Notes: a model not told the origin generated them from the letters alone. 64,000 nt of DNA from Candidatus Manganitrophaceae bacterium (GCA_016200325.1 JACQEZ010000003.1:1-64000); one strand, 5' to 3'; positions 35,044 through 44,117 are shown, counted from the stretch's first letter. Numbers and translations: made by a program.

Positions 35044-35751
35044 TCAAAAGTTCAACGCTCCTTCTCTATTTACCGAATTCAGAGGAGGACGATTGGAGAA
35101 GCTTTTCGCCACAATACCGGATCGGGTAGTGACATGGAACTTCTTCATGATCTGCTTGATATGGCCTTTCACCGTGTACTCGGCAATGCGCATGCAGTTC
35201 GCCACCTCTTTGTTCGTCATTCCCTTCGATAAGAGCTGAACCACATTCTTCTCACGTGGGGTCAGTTGAATCGGCGCGTCATCCGATCTCGAAGAGGGGG
35301 TTTGTTGAATGCGATCGATCAGAATCAAAAGTTGCGTTGCACCCGGAACGTTCCCTTGCGGCTGCAGCAGGGTGAGACGGAAGAGGTAAACGGCGCCGTC
35401 GTGATGATAGACCCGTGCTTTCAGTTGATCCGATCTCTCTGGCCTTCTGAAAGAGGCCGCTCCCTTTCGCTTAAAAAGGTTGTAGAGCTCAAAAACGACC
35501 CGATCAAATGAATCGTTGTTTGAAGCGGAAGCGGTTGGGTTTTTCCCGGCGCGCGTGTCGATCGTCGCTCGGGCCTCCCGGTTTAGATAGAGGATTTCTC
35601 CTTCACCATTCAGGAGAATGATTCCGGGCTGTGCCCGCTCCGGCATCGGCGCATCGACCGTGTCTTCTTTATTCTCTTCAGGTGGAATTGATTTGGGCCG
35701 GGGACGGCCCGGATCTCGATTCGCTCGGATTGCAACCGGAAAGGCGTGCAT
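35044..35751 (-). CDS. LuxR-type transcription regulator with PAS-like sensor domain
   Basis: 235 residues, ATG at 35751 with GGAGG six bases upstream. A PAS-like segment (QPGIILLNGEGEILYLNREA RATIDTRAG) is followed by a linker rich in charged residues and a C-terminal GerE/LuxR helix-turn-helix (LTPREKNVVQLLSKGMTNKE VANCMRIAEYTVKGHIKQIM KKF). No receiver domain is present, so this is a one-component regulator; the signal is unknown. It is divergent from the tyrosinase gene, and an operator-like dyad lies between them. Confidence 0.85.
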   Translation of the reverse strand: MHAFPVAIRANRDPGRPRPKSIPPEENKEDTVDAPMPERAQPGIILLNGEGEILYLNREARATIDTRAGKNPTASASNNDSFDRVVFELYNLFKRKGAASFRRPERSDQLKARVYHHDGAVYLFRLTLLQPQGNVPGATQLLILIDRIQQTPSSRSDDAPIQLTPREKNVVQLLSKGMTNKEVANCMRIAEYTVKGHIKQIMKKFHVTTRSGIVAKSFSNRPPLNSVNREGALNF

Positions 35752-36193
35752 CGGAATCCTCCAGGTAAGGAACGGTTTATTCGGATTTCTCTCAGCTCTT
35801 TGATCGTTATCAAAAGTAAAAAGCAAAAAGAAGACCAGGTCGGGTATCTCCCCTCGGCATGTCCAAAATTGTCCCTGCGCAACGCGGACGGAGCGCGCCT
35901 CCGCTGATTTCTTTCTGCGTCGTGCCGACGGCGCGCGGCAATTCCGGTTTTTGTTCCGATTCGTCTCGCTCGAAACGATCGCGTCAGGGGGAAAGTATCA
36001 GGCCGAATCGGCTCAAGGTGGATACACCTGTATCCTTCTCAAGACGCTCCACCGCCGTTTCACCCCTTCTGTTTTCAAAATAGAAGAAGGTGTCGCTTGT
36101 TTCGTCGAGGGGTGAATTGGCATCTTCGTTGCTTAGTTAAAGATCGATCAGCGAATGCCGCAAGCAATCGAGCCTCAATAGAAGGAGAAACCG
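35752..36193. other. Divergent intergenic region with operator-like dyad at 36020-36035
   Basis: Between the LuxR-type gene (minus) and tyrosinase (plus), 442 bases hold no gene. The perfect dyad GGATACA-CC-TGTATCC (36020-36035) is a likely binding site for a dimeric regulator. No consensus promoter is clear enough to call. Confidence 0.5.
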
Positions 36194-37474
36194 ATGCATT
36201 ATCGAAAAAATATCGCCTGTCTCAGCACCGACGAACTGCACGACCTGCGGGAGGCCCTTGCCGGAATGTATGCCTTGCCGGCGAGCAATCCAAACAGCTT
36301 CGCCAAGATCGCCGGCTTTCACGGCGGTCCACCCACCTCTTATTGCCGCCATGGCGCGCCGGGGTTTTTTACCTGGCACCGCGCCTATTTGATGGCGTTC
36401 GAAGAGGCATTGCGAACGATTCGCTGCGATGTTACGGTGCCGTTCTGGGACTGGTCGTCGGGACCGACGACCGGGGTGCCGGAACCATGCCGGCATCCGA
36501 CTTACGTAAACCGTTCGGGCGCGACGGTCGCCAACCCGCTTTACAGCGGACCGCGGGCGGCAGGGGGGCAGACCACACGCCGCGCCGATATCGATACCAC
36601 CGCCTATGATGATCTGGCGACCACAGCCCAGACGGCGCTGTCGGCGGCGACCTTTACCTCTTTCCAAAATCAGATCAACGGCGTCCACGGCTCGGTGCAT
36701 GTCCGCACCGGCGGCGACATGGGGTCGGTGCCGACGGCGTCGTATGACCCGATCTTCTATCTGCACCATGCGAACGTCGACCGGCTTTGGGCGCAGTGGC
36801 AGGCAAGCCATCCCGGCGCGTTGCCGGCCTCCGAGGCGACGTTCGCGCTCGAGCCGTTCAACCGTCCCTTCAGCATTCAATGGCAGACCGGCTCCGATGT
36901 CGAATCGACGACGGCGCTCGGCTATCAGTATCGCCGGTTCTGTCTGCTCCTTCCGCCGATCTGGATTTGGGAGGTGGTCGCCATCGAATGGCCTTGGCTC
37001 ATCCGGGAGCAGATGACGTCGGCGCGCCTGCTGATCAAGAGCACGCAGATGCAGAAGCGCCCGATGGAGATCCGGGCTTTCCTCAATCAGCCGGAGGCGA
37101 CCGGTGGAACAAAGACCGCCGGCAATCCCGCGTTCGCCGGCGCGGTCGGGTTCCTCGGTCATGGAGAGGGGATGCAGCCGGGCCCGTCGGCGGACCGCTG
37201 TCAGGAATGCGCCCAACTTGGGCATACGGACGCGCATGCCGATCACGGCCACGATCATGCGGACCATACTCATCCCAATTCACCGGAGCCGTCGGCGTCG
37301 ATGGAAGCGCGGATGGATGTGGAGATCGACCTGACCCAGGCGCTTCGAAGAACCGATCGGTTGAATTCAAAAGACGAGAAGATACTGCTGAAACTGGTAG
37401 CGATCGACCTCAGCGGCGATCAGGTGACGGCCGGCGCGGTCTCTTTCGATGGGATTGAAGTGATCGTGGAGTGA
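36194..37474 (+). CDS. Tyrosinase-family type 3 copper oxidase
   Basis: 426 residues, ATG with AAGGAG seven bases upstream. CuA ligands are His43, His53 and His62 (GFHGG, CRHGAPGFFTWHRA), and the CuB set is His165, His169 and His192 (NGVHGSVHV, DPIFYLHHANVDRLW). The motif FWDW is conserved. Tyrosinases oxidise phenols to quinones with O2. There is no signal peptide and no caddie protein nearby. From about residue 345 a His-rich linker (HTDAHADHGHDHADHTHPNS) precedes a C-terminal beta domain, perhaps a copper reserve or lid. The enzyme is rare in such autotrophs, and its substrate is unknown. Confidence 0.92.
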   Translation: MHYRKNIACLSTDELHDLREALAGMYALPASNPNSFAKIAGFHGGPPTSYCRHGAPGFFTWHRAYLMAFEEALRTIRCDVTVPFWDWSSGPTTGVPEPCRHPTYVNRSGATVANPLYSGPRAAGGQTTRRADIDTTAYDDLATTAQTALSAATFTSFQNQINGVHGSVHVRTGGDMGSVPTASYDPIFYLHHANVDRLWAQWQASHPGALPASEATFALEPFNRPFSIQWQTGSDVESTTALGYQYRRFCLLLPPIWIWEVVAIEWPWLIREQMTSARLLIKSTQMQKRPMEIRAFLNQPEATGGTKTAGNPAFAGAVGFLGHGEGMQPGPSADRCQECAQLGHTDAHADHGHDHADHTHPNSPEPSASMEARMDVEIDLTQALRRTDRLNSKDEKILLKLVAIDLSGDQVTAGAVSFDGIEVIVE

Positions 37475-37565
37475 TCTCCTCTCATCCCAATTTGAGGAAA
37501 AGGAAGGGAGGGACATTACTTTAAATTACCCAGGCCGATTCCTTGTTCATCGTTCGCTTTTTCTG

Positions 37566-37594
37566 TTTATCAATCTGCAGAGATCCAGTATAAT
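37566..37594 (+). promoter_or_regulatory. Candidate promoter of the methyltransferase gene
   Basis: TTTATC (37566-37571), a 17-base spacer and TATAAT (37589-37594), 35 bases before the ATG at 37629. The -10 is a perfect consensus. Confidence 0.65.
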
Positions 37595-37628
37595 TCAATC
37601 GGACCGAGAGACGACCCGGAGACAAGGA

Positions 37629-38219
37629 ATGCTGACGACGCTGATCAACAAAATCCGAATGGAGCTTTATGCCTTGAAACAAGGGATCAATACCTCCTTC
37701 AGAAAAGCGGCGGGACGGTCGGATTATGAGCGATGGGGAAAGAAGGAGAGCCTGCTCCAGAATTGGGATGCGCGGACGCGCCGGATCGCCGGTCTGATCC
37801 AGCCGGGACAGTCGGTTCTTGAGTTTGGGGCGGGGAGAATGGCGCTCAAAGCGTTCCTCCCGGAGCGCTGCGCCTATACCCCTTGCGACCTGGTCGATCG
37901 AGGAGACGGAACCATCGTTTGTGATCTGAACGGGACGCTTCCTTCGTTCCGGCGCCACGATGTGGCGGTCTTCAGCGGTGTTCTGGAGTATGTCAATGAC
38001 CTCCCCCGCTTAATCGATCACTTATCAGGCTGCGTCGACGGGATTGTGGCATCGTATGCGATCCTCGAAAAAAACGAAACCGACCGCCGGGTGCATGGTT
38101 GGGTGAATGACTACAGCGCCTCCGAATTTGTGATTGTTTTTGAGAAGGCCGGTTTTCAGTGCAATCATACCGAGGCGTGGGGGACCCAGGTCATTTATCA
38201 GTTCACGAGGGGAAAATAA
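37629..38219 (+). CDS. Class I SAM-dependent methyltransferase-like protein
   Basis: 196 residues. Motif I is VLEFGAGRMALKAFL (about 63-77), with an acidic residue at the end of strand 2 (TPCDLVDRG) and motif IV HDVAVFSGVLEYVNDLPRLI. The domain resembles Methyltransf_11/12 without an obvious acceptor. The ATG has a close AAGGA. The ABC ATPase gene follows after 115 bases with its own promoter. Substrate is unknown. Confidence 0.8.
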   Translation: MLTTLINKIRMELYALKQGINTSFRKAAGRSDYERWGKKESLLQNWDARTRRIAGLIQPGQSVLEFGAGRMALKAFLPERCAYTPCDLVDRGDGTIVCDLNGTLPSFRRHDVAVFSGVLEYVNDLPRLIDHLSGCVDGIVASYAILEKNETDRRVHGWVNDYSASEFVIVFEKAGFQCNHTEAWGTQVIYQFTRGK

Positions 38220-38250
38220 AAATCCTCCGCCGGCCTGCATCCTTTTTCAT

Positions 38251-38279
38251 TCCATCTCTCCCGACCGATTCGATAGAAT
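38251..38279 (+). promoter_or_regulatory. Candidate promoter of the ABC ATPase gene
   Basis: TCCATC (38251-38256), a 17-base spacer and TAGAAT (38274-38279), 55 bases before the TTG start at 38335. It is weaker than the promoter at 37566 but similar in layout. Confidence 0.4.
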
Positions 38280-38334
38280 CCAGCCTGAAAGTGAGCCTCA
38301 TCGTGCGAGACGATGACGCGGACGAAGGTCTGTC

Positions 38335-39117
38335 TTGAACATCATCGACATCCAAAAAGCGACCGTCTATCAGGGAGCCAATCAAGTATTTGACGACCTC
38401 TCCCTGACCATTCCGGCCGGCTGTCAGACTGCCATCCTCGGTCCCAACGGCGCCGGAAAATCGACCCTTCTCAAATTGCTCGCCGGAGAGATCCGGGCGG
38501 TCGACCGGGAGGGGAGCGCCGTCCGGCTCTTCGGTCTCGATCGGTGGGATGTCTGGGCGCTTCGGGCGCAGCTCGGCATCGTCTCCCACGACCTGCAGCG
38601 CGATTATCTCGATTCCGCGCGGGGGGTCGACGTGATCCTCTCCGGCTTTTACTCCAGTATCGGTCTCTATGGCCATCAAACCTTCAGCGACGCACAGCGG
38701 AAGCGCGCCGCAGAGGTGATGGAGACGGTGGGGGTCGCGGCGCTGCAGGAGCGACGGTTCTTTGAGATGTCGACCGGCGAGCAGCGGCGCTTTCTGCTGG
38801 GGCGGGCGCTCGTGCACGATCCGGGAACGCTGGTTCTGGATGAGCCGACGAGCGGCCTCGACCTGCGGGCTTCTTTTCACTATCTGCAATTGGTCCGAAG
38901 CGTGATCCGGCAGGGGAAGACGATCCTCCTCGTCACCCATCATCTGCACGAAATCCCCCCTGAGGTCGGGCGGATCATTCTCTTAAAAGGGGGCCGGGTG
39001 ATCGCCGATGGAAAGAAAGCAGCAGTGCTGACGCAAGAGCGGCTGATCCTGCTCTTCGATACGCCGCTGAAGCTCGCCGAAGCGAACGGGTGGTACCAGG
39101 CGTTGCCCGATCCATAG
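38335..39117 (+). CDS. ABC transporter-type ATPase (no membrane partner nearby)
   Basis: 260 residues starting at TTG 38335 (AAGG seven bases upstream). Walker A is GPNGAGKST (36-44), the signature is MSTGEQRR rather than LSGGQ, Walker B is TLVLDEPTSGLDL, and the H-loop is LLVTHHLHEIP. No permease gene is adjacent, so it may pair with one elsewhere or act as a stand-alone ATPase of the ModF/YlmA kind, which the sequence resembles. The upstream gene encodes a methyltransferase. Confidence 0.85.
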   Translation: MNIIDIQKATVYQGANQVFDDLSLTIPAGCQTAILGPNGAGKSTLLKLLAGEIRAVDREGSAVRLFGLDRWDVWALRAQLGIVSHDLQRDYLDSARGVDVILSGFYSSIGLYGHQTFSDAQRKRAAEVMETVGVAALQERRFFEMSTGEQRRFLLGRALVHDPGTLVLDEPTSGLDLRASFHYLQLVRSVIRQGKTILLVTHHLHEIPPEVGRIILLKGGRVIADGKKAAVLTQERLILLFDTPLKLAEANGWYQALPDP

Positions 39118-39181
39118 AGGGTGGGCCTCGGCCGGGTCATTCTCGAGCCGAGGGTTGGACCTTCTCGATGTCGTTCCGCAT

Positions 39182-40489
39182 CTATTTACTTCCGAAGGTG
39201 GGATGGGATTTCTTCCCAGAGCGGTGCTGGCCTTCCCAAAACGGCCGTTTGCCCCGCGGTTTCCATCTTTCCTCACGCTCCTTTTTTTCAAAAGGCCTGG
39301 CCCGTTTAGGGCGCTGGATCTCTTCGGTTTTGACGGGGGCGCGGTTTTTCGCCGCGGGAGCGGCGCGGTAGTTGAAATCGGGGAGCTTCACCCGGGGGAT
39401 CGCCGGCCCGAGCTTTTTTTCGATCACCCGGAGCGGTCTTTCTTCTTCCTGAGAGACGAGGGTGAAGGCGTCGCCGACCGCTTCGGCCCGGGCCGTTCGG
39501 CCGACGCGGTGAATGTAGGTTTCCGGCGAGTTGGGGAGATCAAAGTTGATCACATGCGAGATCTTTTCGACATCGATGCCGCGTGCGGCGATGTCGGTCG
39601 CCACCAAGACCTGGAGCTGGCCGAGCCGAAATGCATTGAGGGAGGCGAGGCGCTGTGATTGCGTCCGGTTGGCATGCAGGCGGCCTGTTTTAAATCCCTC
39701 TTTCTCCAAGACGCCGGCCAGCCGGTCCGCCCCCTGTTTTGTCCGGGTGAAGACGAGAACGGAGGACATCGCCGTCTCTCGAAGGAGGGTCAGGAGCAGT
39801 TGCGTTTTGAGATGCCGGGGGACGGGATAAACGGCGTGGCGGATGCCGACCGGGGTTTTCTCCTCTCCGCCGAGGTTGATCTTCACCGGATCGCGCATCA
39901 TCTCCTGCGACAACTTTACGATCTCATTCGGCATCGTCGCCGAGAAGAGCATTGTCTGCCGGTTCTTGGGGAGCGCTTTGACGATCGTTCGAATGTCGGG
40001 AAGGAAGCCCATGTCGAGCATCCGGTCGGCTTCATCGAGGACCAATACCGCCAGCTGATCGAGCTTGGCGACGCCGCGACGAACATGATCGAGGAGGCGG
40101 CCGGGGGTGGCGATGACGACATCGACGCCGGAGCGAAGTGCTTTGGTCTGCGGCCCCATCGGGACCCCCCCATAGATGGCAATCGATCGAACCGGCGCAT
40201 ACTTCGCCAGCTGGCGGAGATGGTCGGCGACCTGAACGGCGAGCTCCCGTGTCGGCGTCAGGACCAGGACCCGGGTCGTTCCCTTTCGCGGGGAGAGGAT
40301 CAGCTCCTGCAGGATCGGCATCAGAAAGGCGGCGGTTTTACCGGTGCCGGTCTGGGCTGCGCCGATGATATCTCTTCCCGCCAATGCGGCCGGAATCGTC
40401 TCAGTTTGGATCGGCGTCGGGCGGGTATATCCGAGTTCCCGAATCGCTTTTACAAGGTGAGGATGGAGACCGAGTCCTTCAAAGGGCAT
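39182..40489 (-). CDS. DEAD-box RNA helicase, RhlE-like
   Basis: 435 residues, ATG at 40489 with a purine-rich GGAAGGAAAA site. Motifs are all present: Q motif (GYTRPTPIQ), Walker A AQTGTGKT (45-52), PTRELAVQ, ATPGRLLD, DEAD (LVLDEADRMLDMGF), SAT, and in the second lobe VATDIAARGIDVEKISHVIN and HRVGRTARAE. The C-terminal tail is Lys/Arg-rich (PKRARPFEKKEREERWKPRG K), as in RhlE proteins that bind RNA nonspecifically. It unwinds RNA duplexes, typically in ribosome assembly or cold adaptation. Confidence 0.94.
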   Translation of the reverse strand: MPFEGLGLHPHLVKAIRELGYTRPTPIQTETIPAALAGRDIIGAAQTGTGKTAAFLMPILQELILSPRKGTTRVLVLTPTRELAVQVADHLRQLAKYAPVRSIAIYGGVPMGPQTKALRSGVDVVIATPGRLLDHVRRGVAKLDQLAVLVLDEADRMLDMGFLPDIRTIVKALPKNRQTMLFSATMPNEIVKLSQEMMRDPVKINLGGEEKTPVGIRHAVYPVPRHLKTQLLLTLLRETAMSSVLVFTRTKQGADRLAGVLEKEGFKTGRLHANRTQSQRLASLNAFRLGQLQVLVATDIAARGIDVEKISHVINFDLPNSPETYIHRVGRTARAEAVGDAFTLVSQEEERPLRVIEKKLGPAIPRVKLPDFNYRAAPAAKNRAPVKTEEIQRPKRARPFEKKEREERWKPRGKRPFWEGQHRSGKKSHPTFGSK

Positions 40490-40691
40490 ATTATTTTCCT
40501 TCCTGCAATAATGATCTAATCCATTGGCATTCTGAAACTTAATCATAGTCGGTTGAGCGCTCTTTTTCTACTGTTCCGAAAGGAGTAGCCCCTTGATGTC
40601 ACCGCTTATTATCAAAATGGGTAGGGTCCCGATGAGACTGCTCTGCAAGAGCGGTCGAGGGTTCGGATATCGTCCCGAGGGGAGAGAAAGT

Positions 40692-40901
40692 TTAAAGCCG
40701 GACGAAATAGGGGATGGCGCAGAGAATGAGACCGAGGAGGACGATCAGCACCATATTCGAGATGACATAGGGAAAGAGCATCAACACCAAGCCGGTGACC
40801 AGCGGGACGACCCTTCTTTGCTTCTTCCCATAAATGAAGTAGCCGAATCCGATCGAGCTGAAAATCAACCCGAGAATTAACGCCCCTGGATCATCCAGCA
40901 T
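40692..40901 (-). CDS. Small conserved-type membrane protein (two spans)
   Basis: 69 residues, ATG at 40901 with GAGGT seven bases upstream. Two hydrophobic segments (LILGLIFSSIGFGYFIYGKK, then VTGLVLMLFPYVISNMVLIV LLGLILC) make a small inner-membrane protein. Similar short proteins occur in many bacteria without known function. It is not linked to an obvious operon. Confidence 0.82.
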   Translation of the reverse strand: MLDDPGALILGLIFSSIGFGYFIYGKKQRRVVPLVTGLVLMLFPYVISNMVLIVLLGLILCAIPYFVRL

Positions 40902-41144
40902 GTTTCTTACCTCGCTAAGGCTTCTTTGGCTCGACCGGCGGTGTTGACCTATCCCGATGTTCTTCGCTCGCGAGGTAAGTTTATCAGATCTGAGGATTTC
41001 AGAGAGACTCCAGCGTTTCGGGGGCCATCCTCCGTTGACTCCGGATCATGAAGGGTTGACGCGACGATGGCGCCCCGGCTCTATCGAAATCCGAGGCGCC
41101 ACCCAGATCCGGCAACGCCGAGCGCCTTATCCTTCTGGTTTATC

Positions 41145-41615
41145 TTATCGAATGGTCAGTCCGTTCGACCCGGTCCACTGAATCGTCAATGTCCCGCTCG
41201 CGCCGGCCGTTCCGACGAAATCGGCGCCGATCAGCCAGTTGTTCAGGTTGGAGGCGGCGCTGACGCTCCCGACATATCTTCCGCTGCTGAAGTCGTGGGA
41301 GCCTTCCAATGTAATGTTAGAGGGAGGCGCCGATCCGAGCATGAAGATCGTCATCGTGAACATCGCCGTATTCTGCGCGTTGGTGCCGCCGGTCGTTACT
41401 CGACGGGTGGCGGCGTAGTTTCCGACCTGGATGCCGCTGCGGAAAACCTTTCCCCCTTCATGCTGCCAAAGACCGGCCGCATCGCTCACATTGGTCAATG
41501 TCTGACGTTCCAGCGTGAGCGTCAGCGAGCCGGCCTGCGATTCACCGATCCAAACCAACGAAAGTGCGAAGAGCGCAAGAACGAAGATCACCTGTCGAAC
41601 ATTTTTCTGATTCAT
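41145..41615 (-). CDS. Secreted beta-rich protein
   Basis: 156 residues, ATG at 41615 with TAGGAGGAG seven bases upstream. The signal peptide (FVLALFALSLVWIGESQAG) is followed by a Thr/Ser/Gly-rich beta-structured domain (SLTLTLERQTLTNVSDAAGL, GSHDFSSGRYVGSVSAAS). It has no lipobox. No family is recognised. It lies between a small membrane protein and the HEAT-repeat protein; all three are on the minus strand. Confidence 0.7.
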   Translation of the reverse strand: MNQKNVRQVIFVLALFALSLVWIGESQAGSLTLTLERQTLTNVSDAAGLWQHEGGKVFRSGIQVGNYAATRRVTTGGTNAQNTAMFTMTIFMLGSAPPSNITLEGSHDFSSGRYVGSVSAASNLNNWLIGADFVGTAGASGTLTIQWTGSNGLTIR

Positions 41616-41689
41616 TTTTATCTCCTCCTAATTATCCTAAGTAGGGTTTAAGATGAAGGCTCCTTCATCTTCTCTGTTTCGGGCGTTTC

Positions 41690-42631
41690 CTATCCCCCGG
41701 TTTCCGGGGCGTCCATCCCCGCTGCGGGTTCCTCCGCGGGGAAGCTTGTTTTCTCCTTCAATCCTTCGAGCATCCGATCGGCGGTCTCGCGCACCATTGG
41801 ATCTGAGTCTCGGACCGCTTCACCGGCGATTTTCTCGACCTCTGCATCTCCTTCAAGCGCGTGAAGCGCCTCTAGCCGCACCGCCGCCGAAGGATCATAG
41901 AGCGCATGTTCGATCAGCGCTTCCCGGGGGACGGGAAATCCGAGGGTCAGAACGGCGATTCGTGTCTGCGGGTCGTCGTGTCTGAGCGCCGCACGGACCA
42001 CCTGATCTGAGGGGACGAGGGAGCCCAAATTATTCAAAGCATCCAATGCTCCGAGCCGGACGCTCCGGTCGGGGCTTTGGAGCAGGTCCAACAGGGCCGG
42101 TCCGGAACTCTCCATTGAATGTTTTCCCATACTCTCGATTACCTTATTTGCGATCGAGAGCGCGCTCTTCTTCGAATTGTTTCCGGTCATTGAGAGGGCG
42201 ACGAGCGCTTCGTCCCTTCTCGTCGGGTCGGTCGTCGGCCCTCCGCGGTCTGGAAAGATCCAGACCTCCGTCAGCCGATGAAGGGACGGACCGTTTTCTC
42301 CGCCGGTATTCGAGAAGAGAACTGCGAAGTCGTGTTTGGCGAGAATCCGCCGCAGCCCTTCCTCGATCGGGAGGTCGCGCAGCGAGATCGTGATCCGTTC
42401 GGCCGTGAGGCGCGGTTCGCCGTAAATGGTGATCTCCATCTGCTGTCCGATCTCCTCAAAGAGCCTTCCCAATGAGACATCGGCTGCACGGACGGTCAGC
42501 CGGCCTTTCTCCGCGGCGACATAGATCGCACTCTCCGTCTGCGCGGACAGCGCCGGCCGCTCCATTCCGGCCAAGGAGACGAGAAGGCCGATAAAAAAGA
42601 ATACCCTGATGATGAATCGATCTGGTCGCAT
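41690..42631 (-). CDS. Periplasmic STN-domain protein with HEAT-like repeats
   Basis: 313 residues, ATG with GGAGG nine bases upstream. A signal peptide (FIIRVFFFIGLLVSLAG) comes first. Residues about 33-100 (AIYVAAEKGRLTVRAADVSL GRLFEEIGQQMEITIYGE) resemble the secretin/TonB short N-terminal (STN) domain. Then come four to five HEAT-like repeats (DLLQSPDRSVRLGALDALNN LG, ALRHDDPQTRIAVLTLG, ALYDPSAAVRLEALHALEGD AE). It is therefore a periplasmic protein-binding scaffold, with the partner unknown. Confidence 0.78.
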   Translation of the reverse strand: MRPDRFIIRVFFFIGLLVSLAGMERPALSAQTESAIYVAAEKGRLTVRAADVSLGRLFEEIGQQMEITIYGEPRLTAERITISLRDLPIEEGLRRILAKHDFAVLFSNTGGENGPSLHRLTEVWIFPDRGGPTTDPTRRDEALVALSMTGNNSKKSALSIANKVIESMGKHSMESSGPALLDLLQSPDRSVRLGALDALNNLGSLVPSDQVVRAALRHDDPQTRIAVLTLGFPVPREALIEHALYDPSAAVRLEALHALEGDAEVEKIAGEAVRDSDPMVRETADRMLEGLKEKTSFPAEEPAAGMDAPETGG

Positions 42632-42888
42632 CGTTCTCTTCCTCCGGATTCGTTCGGTTCTTGATTCAGACGCTGCCTCTCAATGCATCTGTGATGCCGC
42701 GCGACAATTTCTGGATTGGGCGGGGAAAACAAAGGGGAATCATTTGAAGCGGAGGCAAGAGAGCCGATTCAGATACTATTTCGAGATACACTGTATCGAT
42801 TGCGCATGACGAAATATTCCTGGTTGATTTTAGGGGAGAGCGCGCCATCCGGATCGGTGGGGTGACGCCGCGCTTCCGTTTTTCTCTA

Positions 42889-42918
42889 TTTATCTCTCTC
42901 CGCCGATTCGGATATAAT
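42889..42918 (+). promoter_or_regulatory. Promoter placing the NagD-like gene in a leaderless transcript
   Basis: TTTATC (42889-42894), an 18-base spacer and TATAAT (42913-42918). The ATG is at 42926, seven bases after the -10 end, where transcription should start. No Shine-Dalgarno sequence exists, so translation would start from a leaderless mRNA. Confidence 0.6.
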
Positions 42919-42925
42919 CCGGCGT

Positions 42926-43708
42926 ATGAACAGACCGACGCAAAAGCCATCGAAGAAGAGCTTCCTCATCGACATGGATGGGGTCCTGGTGCGGGGACCG
43001 AACCTGATCCCCGGCGCCGACGTCTTTATTCAGCGGCTCAAAGAGGAAGGGCGGAAGTTTTTGGTTCTCACCAACAACTCGCTCCGGACGCCGAAGGATC
43101 TGGAGCACCGCTTGCAGAAGATCGGCCTCCCTGTCAGCGCGGAGCATATCTACACCTCCGCCTTGGCGACGGCGCGGTTCCTCCACAGCCAACGGCCGAA
43201 GGGAACGGCGTTCGTTATCGGCGAGTCGGGATTGATGGAAGCGCTCCATGATGTGGAATACGTTGTCACCGATCTTCAGCCCGACTACGTGGTGGTGGGG
43301 GACACCGATTATTACGACCATCGGCGGATCACGCAGGCGGTCCGGCTGGTTCACAACGGGGCGCGGCTGATCGCCACGAATCCCGACGTGACCGGTCCGT
43401 CGGAGAGCGGCATCGTCCCGGCGACCGGCGCGCTCGTCGCATTGATCGAAAAGGCAACCGGCCACCAGGCCTACTTCGTCGGCAAGCCGAACCCGTTGAT
43501 GATGCGGACGGCGCTTCATCAGATTCAAGAACATTCCGAGAATGCCGTCATGGTCGGAGATCGGATGGACACCGACATGGTCGCCGGAATCGAAAGCGGG
43601 TTGGAGACGATTCTCGTCTTAACCGGTGTCACTCGGCGGGAGGATGTCGACCGCTATCCGTATCGCCCGGCCCGAATCGCCGAATCGGTCAGCGCGATCG
43701 AGTTGTAA
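42926..43708 (+). CDS. HAD-IIA phosphatase (NagD-like)
   Basis: 260 residues. The HAD nucleophile motif is DMDGV (16-20), the Thr motif TNNS, and the last motif VGDRMDTDMVAGIESGLETI LVLTGVT. The cap domain between is of NagD type (VGDTDYYDHRRITQAVRLV). NagD-type enzymes remove phosphate from nucleotides or sugar phosphates; the substrate is unknown. There is no ribosome site, and the ATG lies at the expected transcription start, so the mRNA is probably leaderless. The VOC gene begins 42 bp later with its own AGGGGAGGGGAG. Confidence 0.92.
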   Translation: MNRPTQKPSKKSFLIDMDGVLVRGPNLIPGADVFIQRLKEEGRKFLVLTNNSLRTPKDLEHRLQKIGLPVSAEHIYTSALATARFLHSQRPKGTAFVIGESGLMEALHDVEYVVTDLQPDYVVVGDTDYYDHRRITQAVRLVHNGARLIATNPDVTGPSESGIVPATGALVALIEKATGHQAYFVGKPNPLMMRTALHQIQEHSENAVMVGDRMDTDMVAGIESGLETILVLTGVTRREDVDRYPYRPARIAESVSAIEL

Positions 43709-43750
43709 TTCGCTTTTCAATCGTAGTTAAAAAGGGGAGGGGAGCTGCGC

Positions 43751-44107
43751 ATGATTCAATCGATTGCATTTACCATGTATCCGGTCACCGACATGGTCCG
43801 GTCGAAAAAATTCTATGAAGAGGTCCTCGGTTTAAAACAGGGGGCCAACTTTGGGGATCAATGGGTGGAGTACGATCTGGGGGAGAGCACCTTTGCGATC
43901 ACCACGATGGAGGTCGGCCGGACGCCCGGAGCGAAAGGGGCGGTCGTCGGATTCGAGGTGGCCGATTTGGAAGGGTTCATGCAGCGATTGAAGCGGAATT
44001 CGGTCAAATTGATTTTAGAGAATTACGAGACGCCGGTCTGCCGGATGTCGGTGATCGAAGACCCCGACCAGAACCAGATCACCATCCACAAGCGGCACCC
44101 CGCCTGA
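43751..44107 (+). CDS. VOC family protein
   Basis: 118 residues with a purine-rich site AGGGGAGGGGAG before the ATG. The VOC unit MIQSIAFTMYPVTDMVRSKK FYEEVLGL opens the fold and EDPDQNQITIHKRHP closes it. Some likely metal-binding positions are not clearly conserved, so it may bind a ligand without classical glyoxalase chemistry. It follows the NagD-like gene and is probably part of the same transcript. Confidence 0.87.
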   Translation: MIQSIAFTMYPVTDMVRSKKFYEEVLGLKQGANFGDQWVEYDLGESTFAITTMEVGRTPGAKGAVVGFEVADLEGFMQRLKRNSVKLILENYETPVCRMSVIEDPDQNQITIHKRHPA

Positions 44108-44117
44108 CCGGGGAGGA

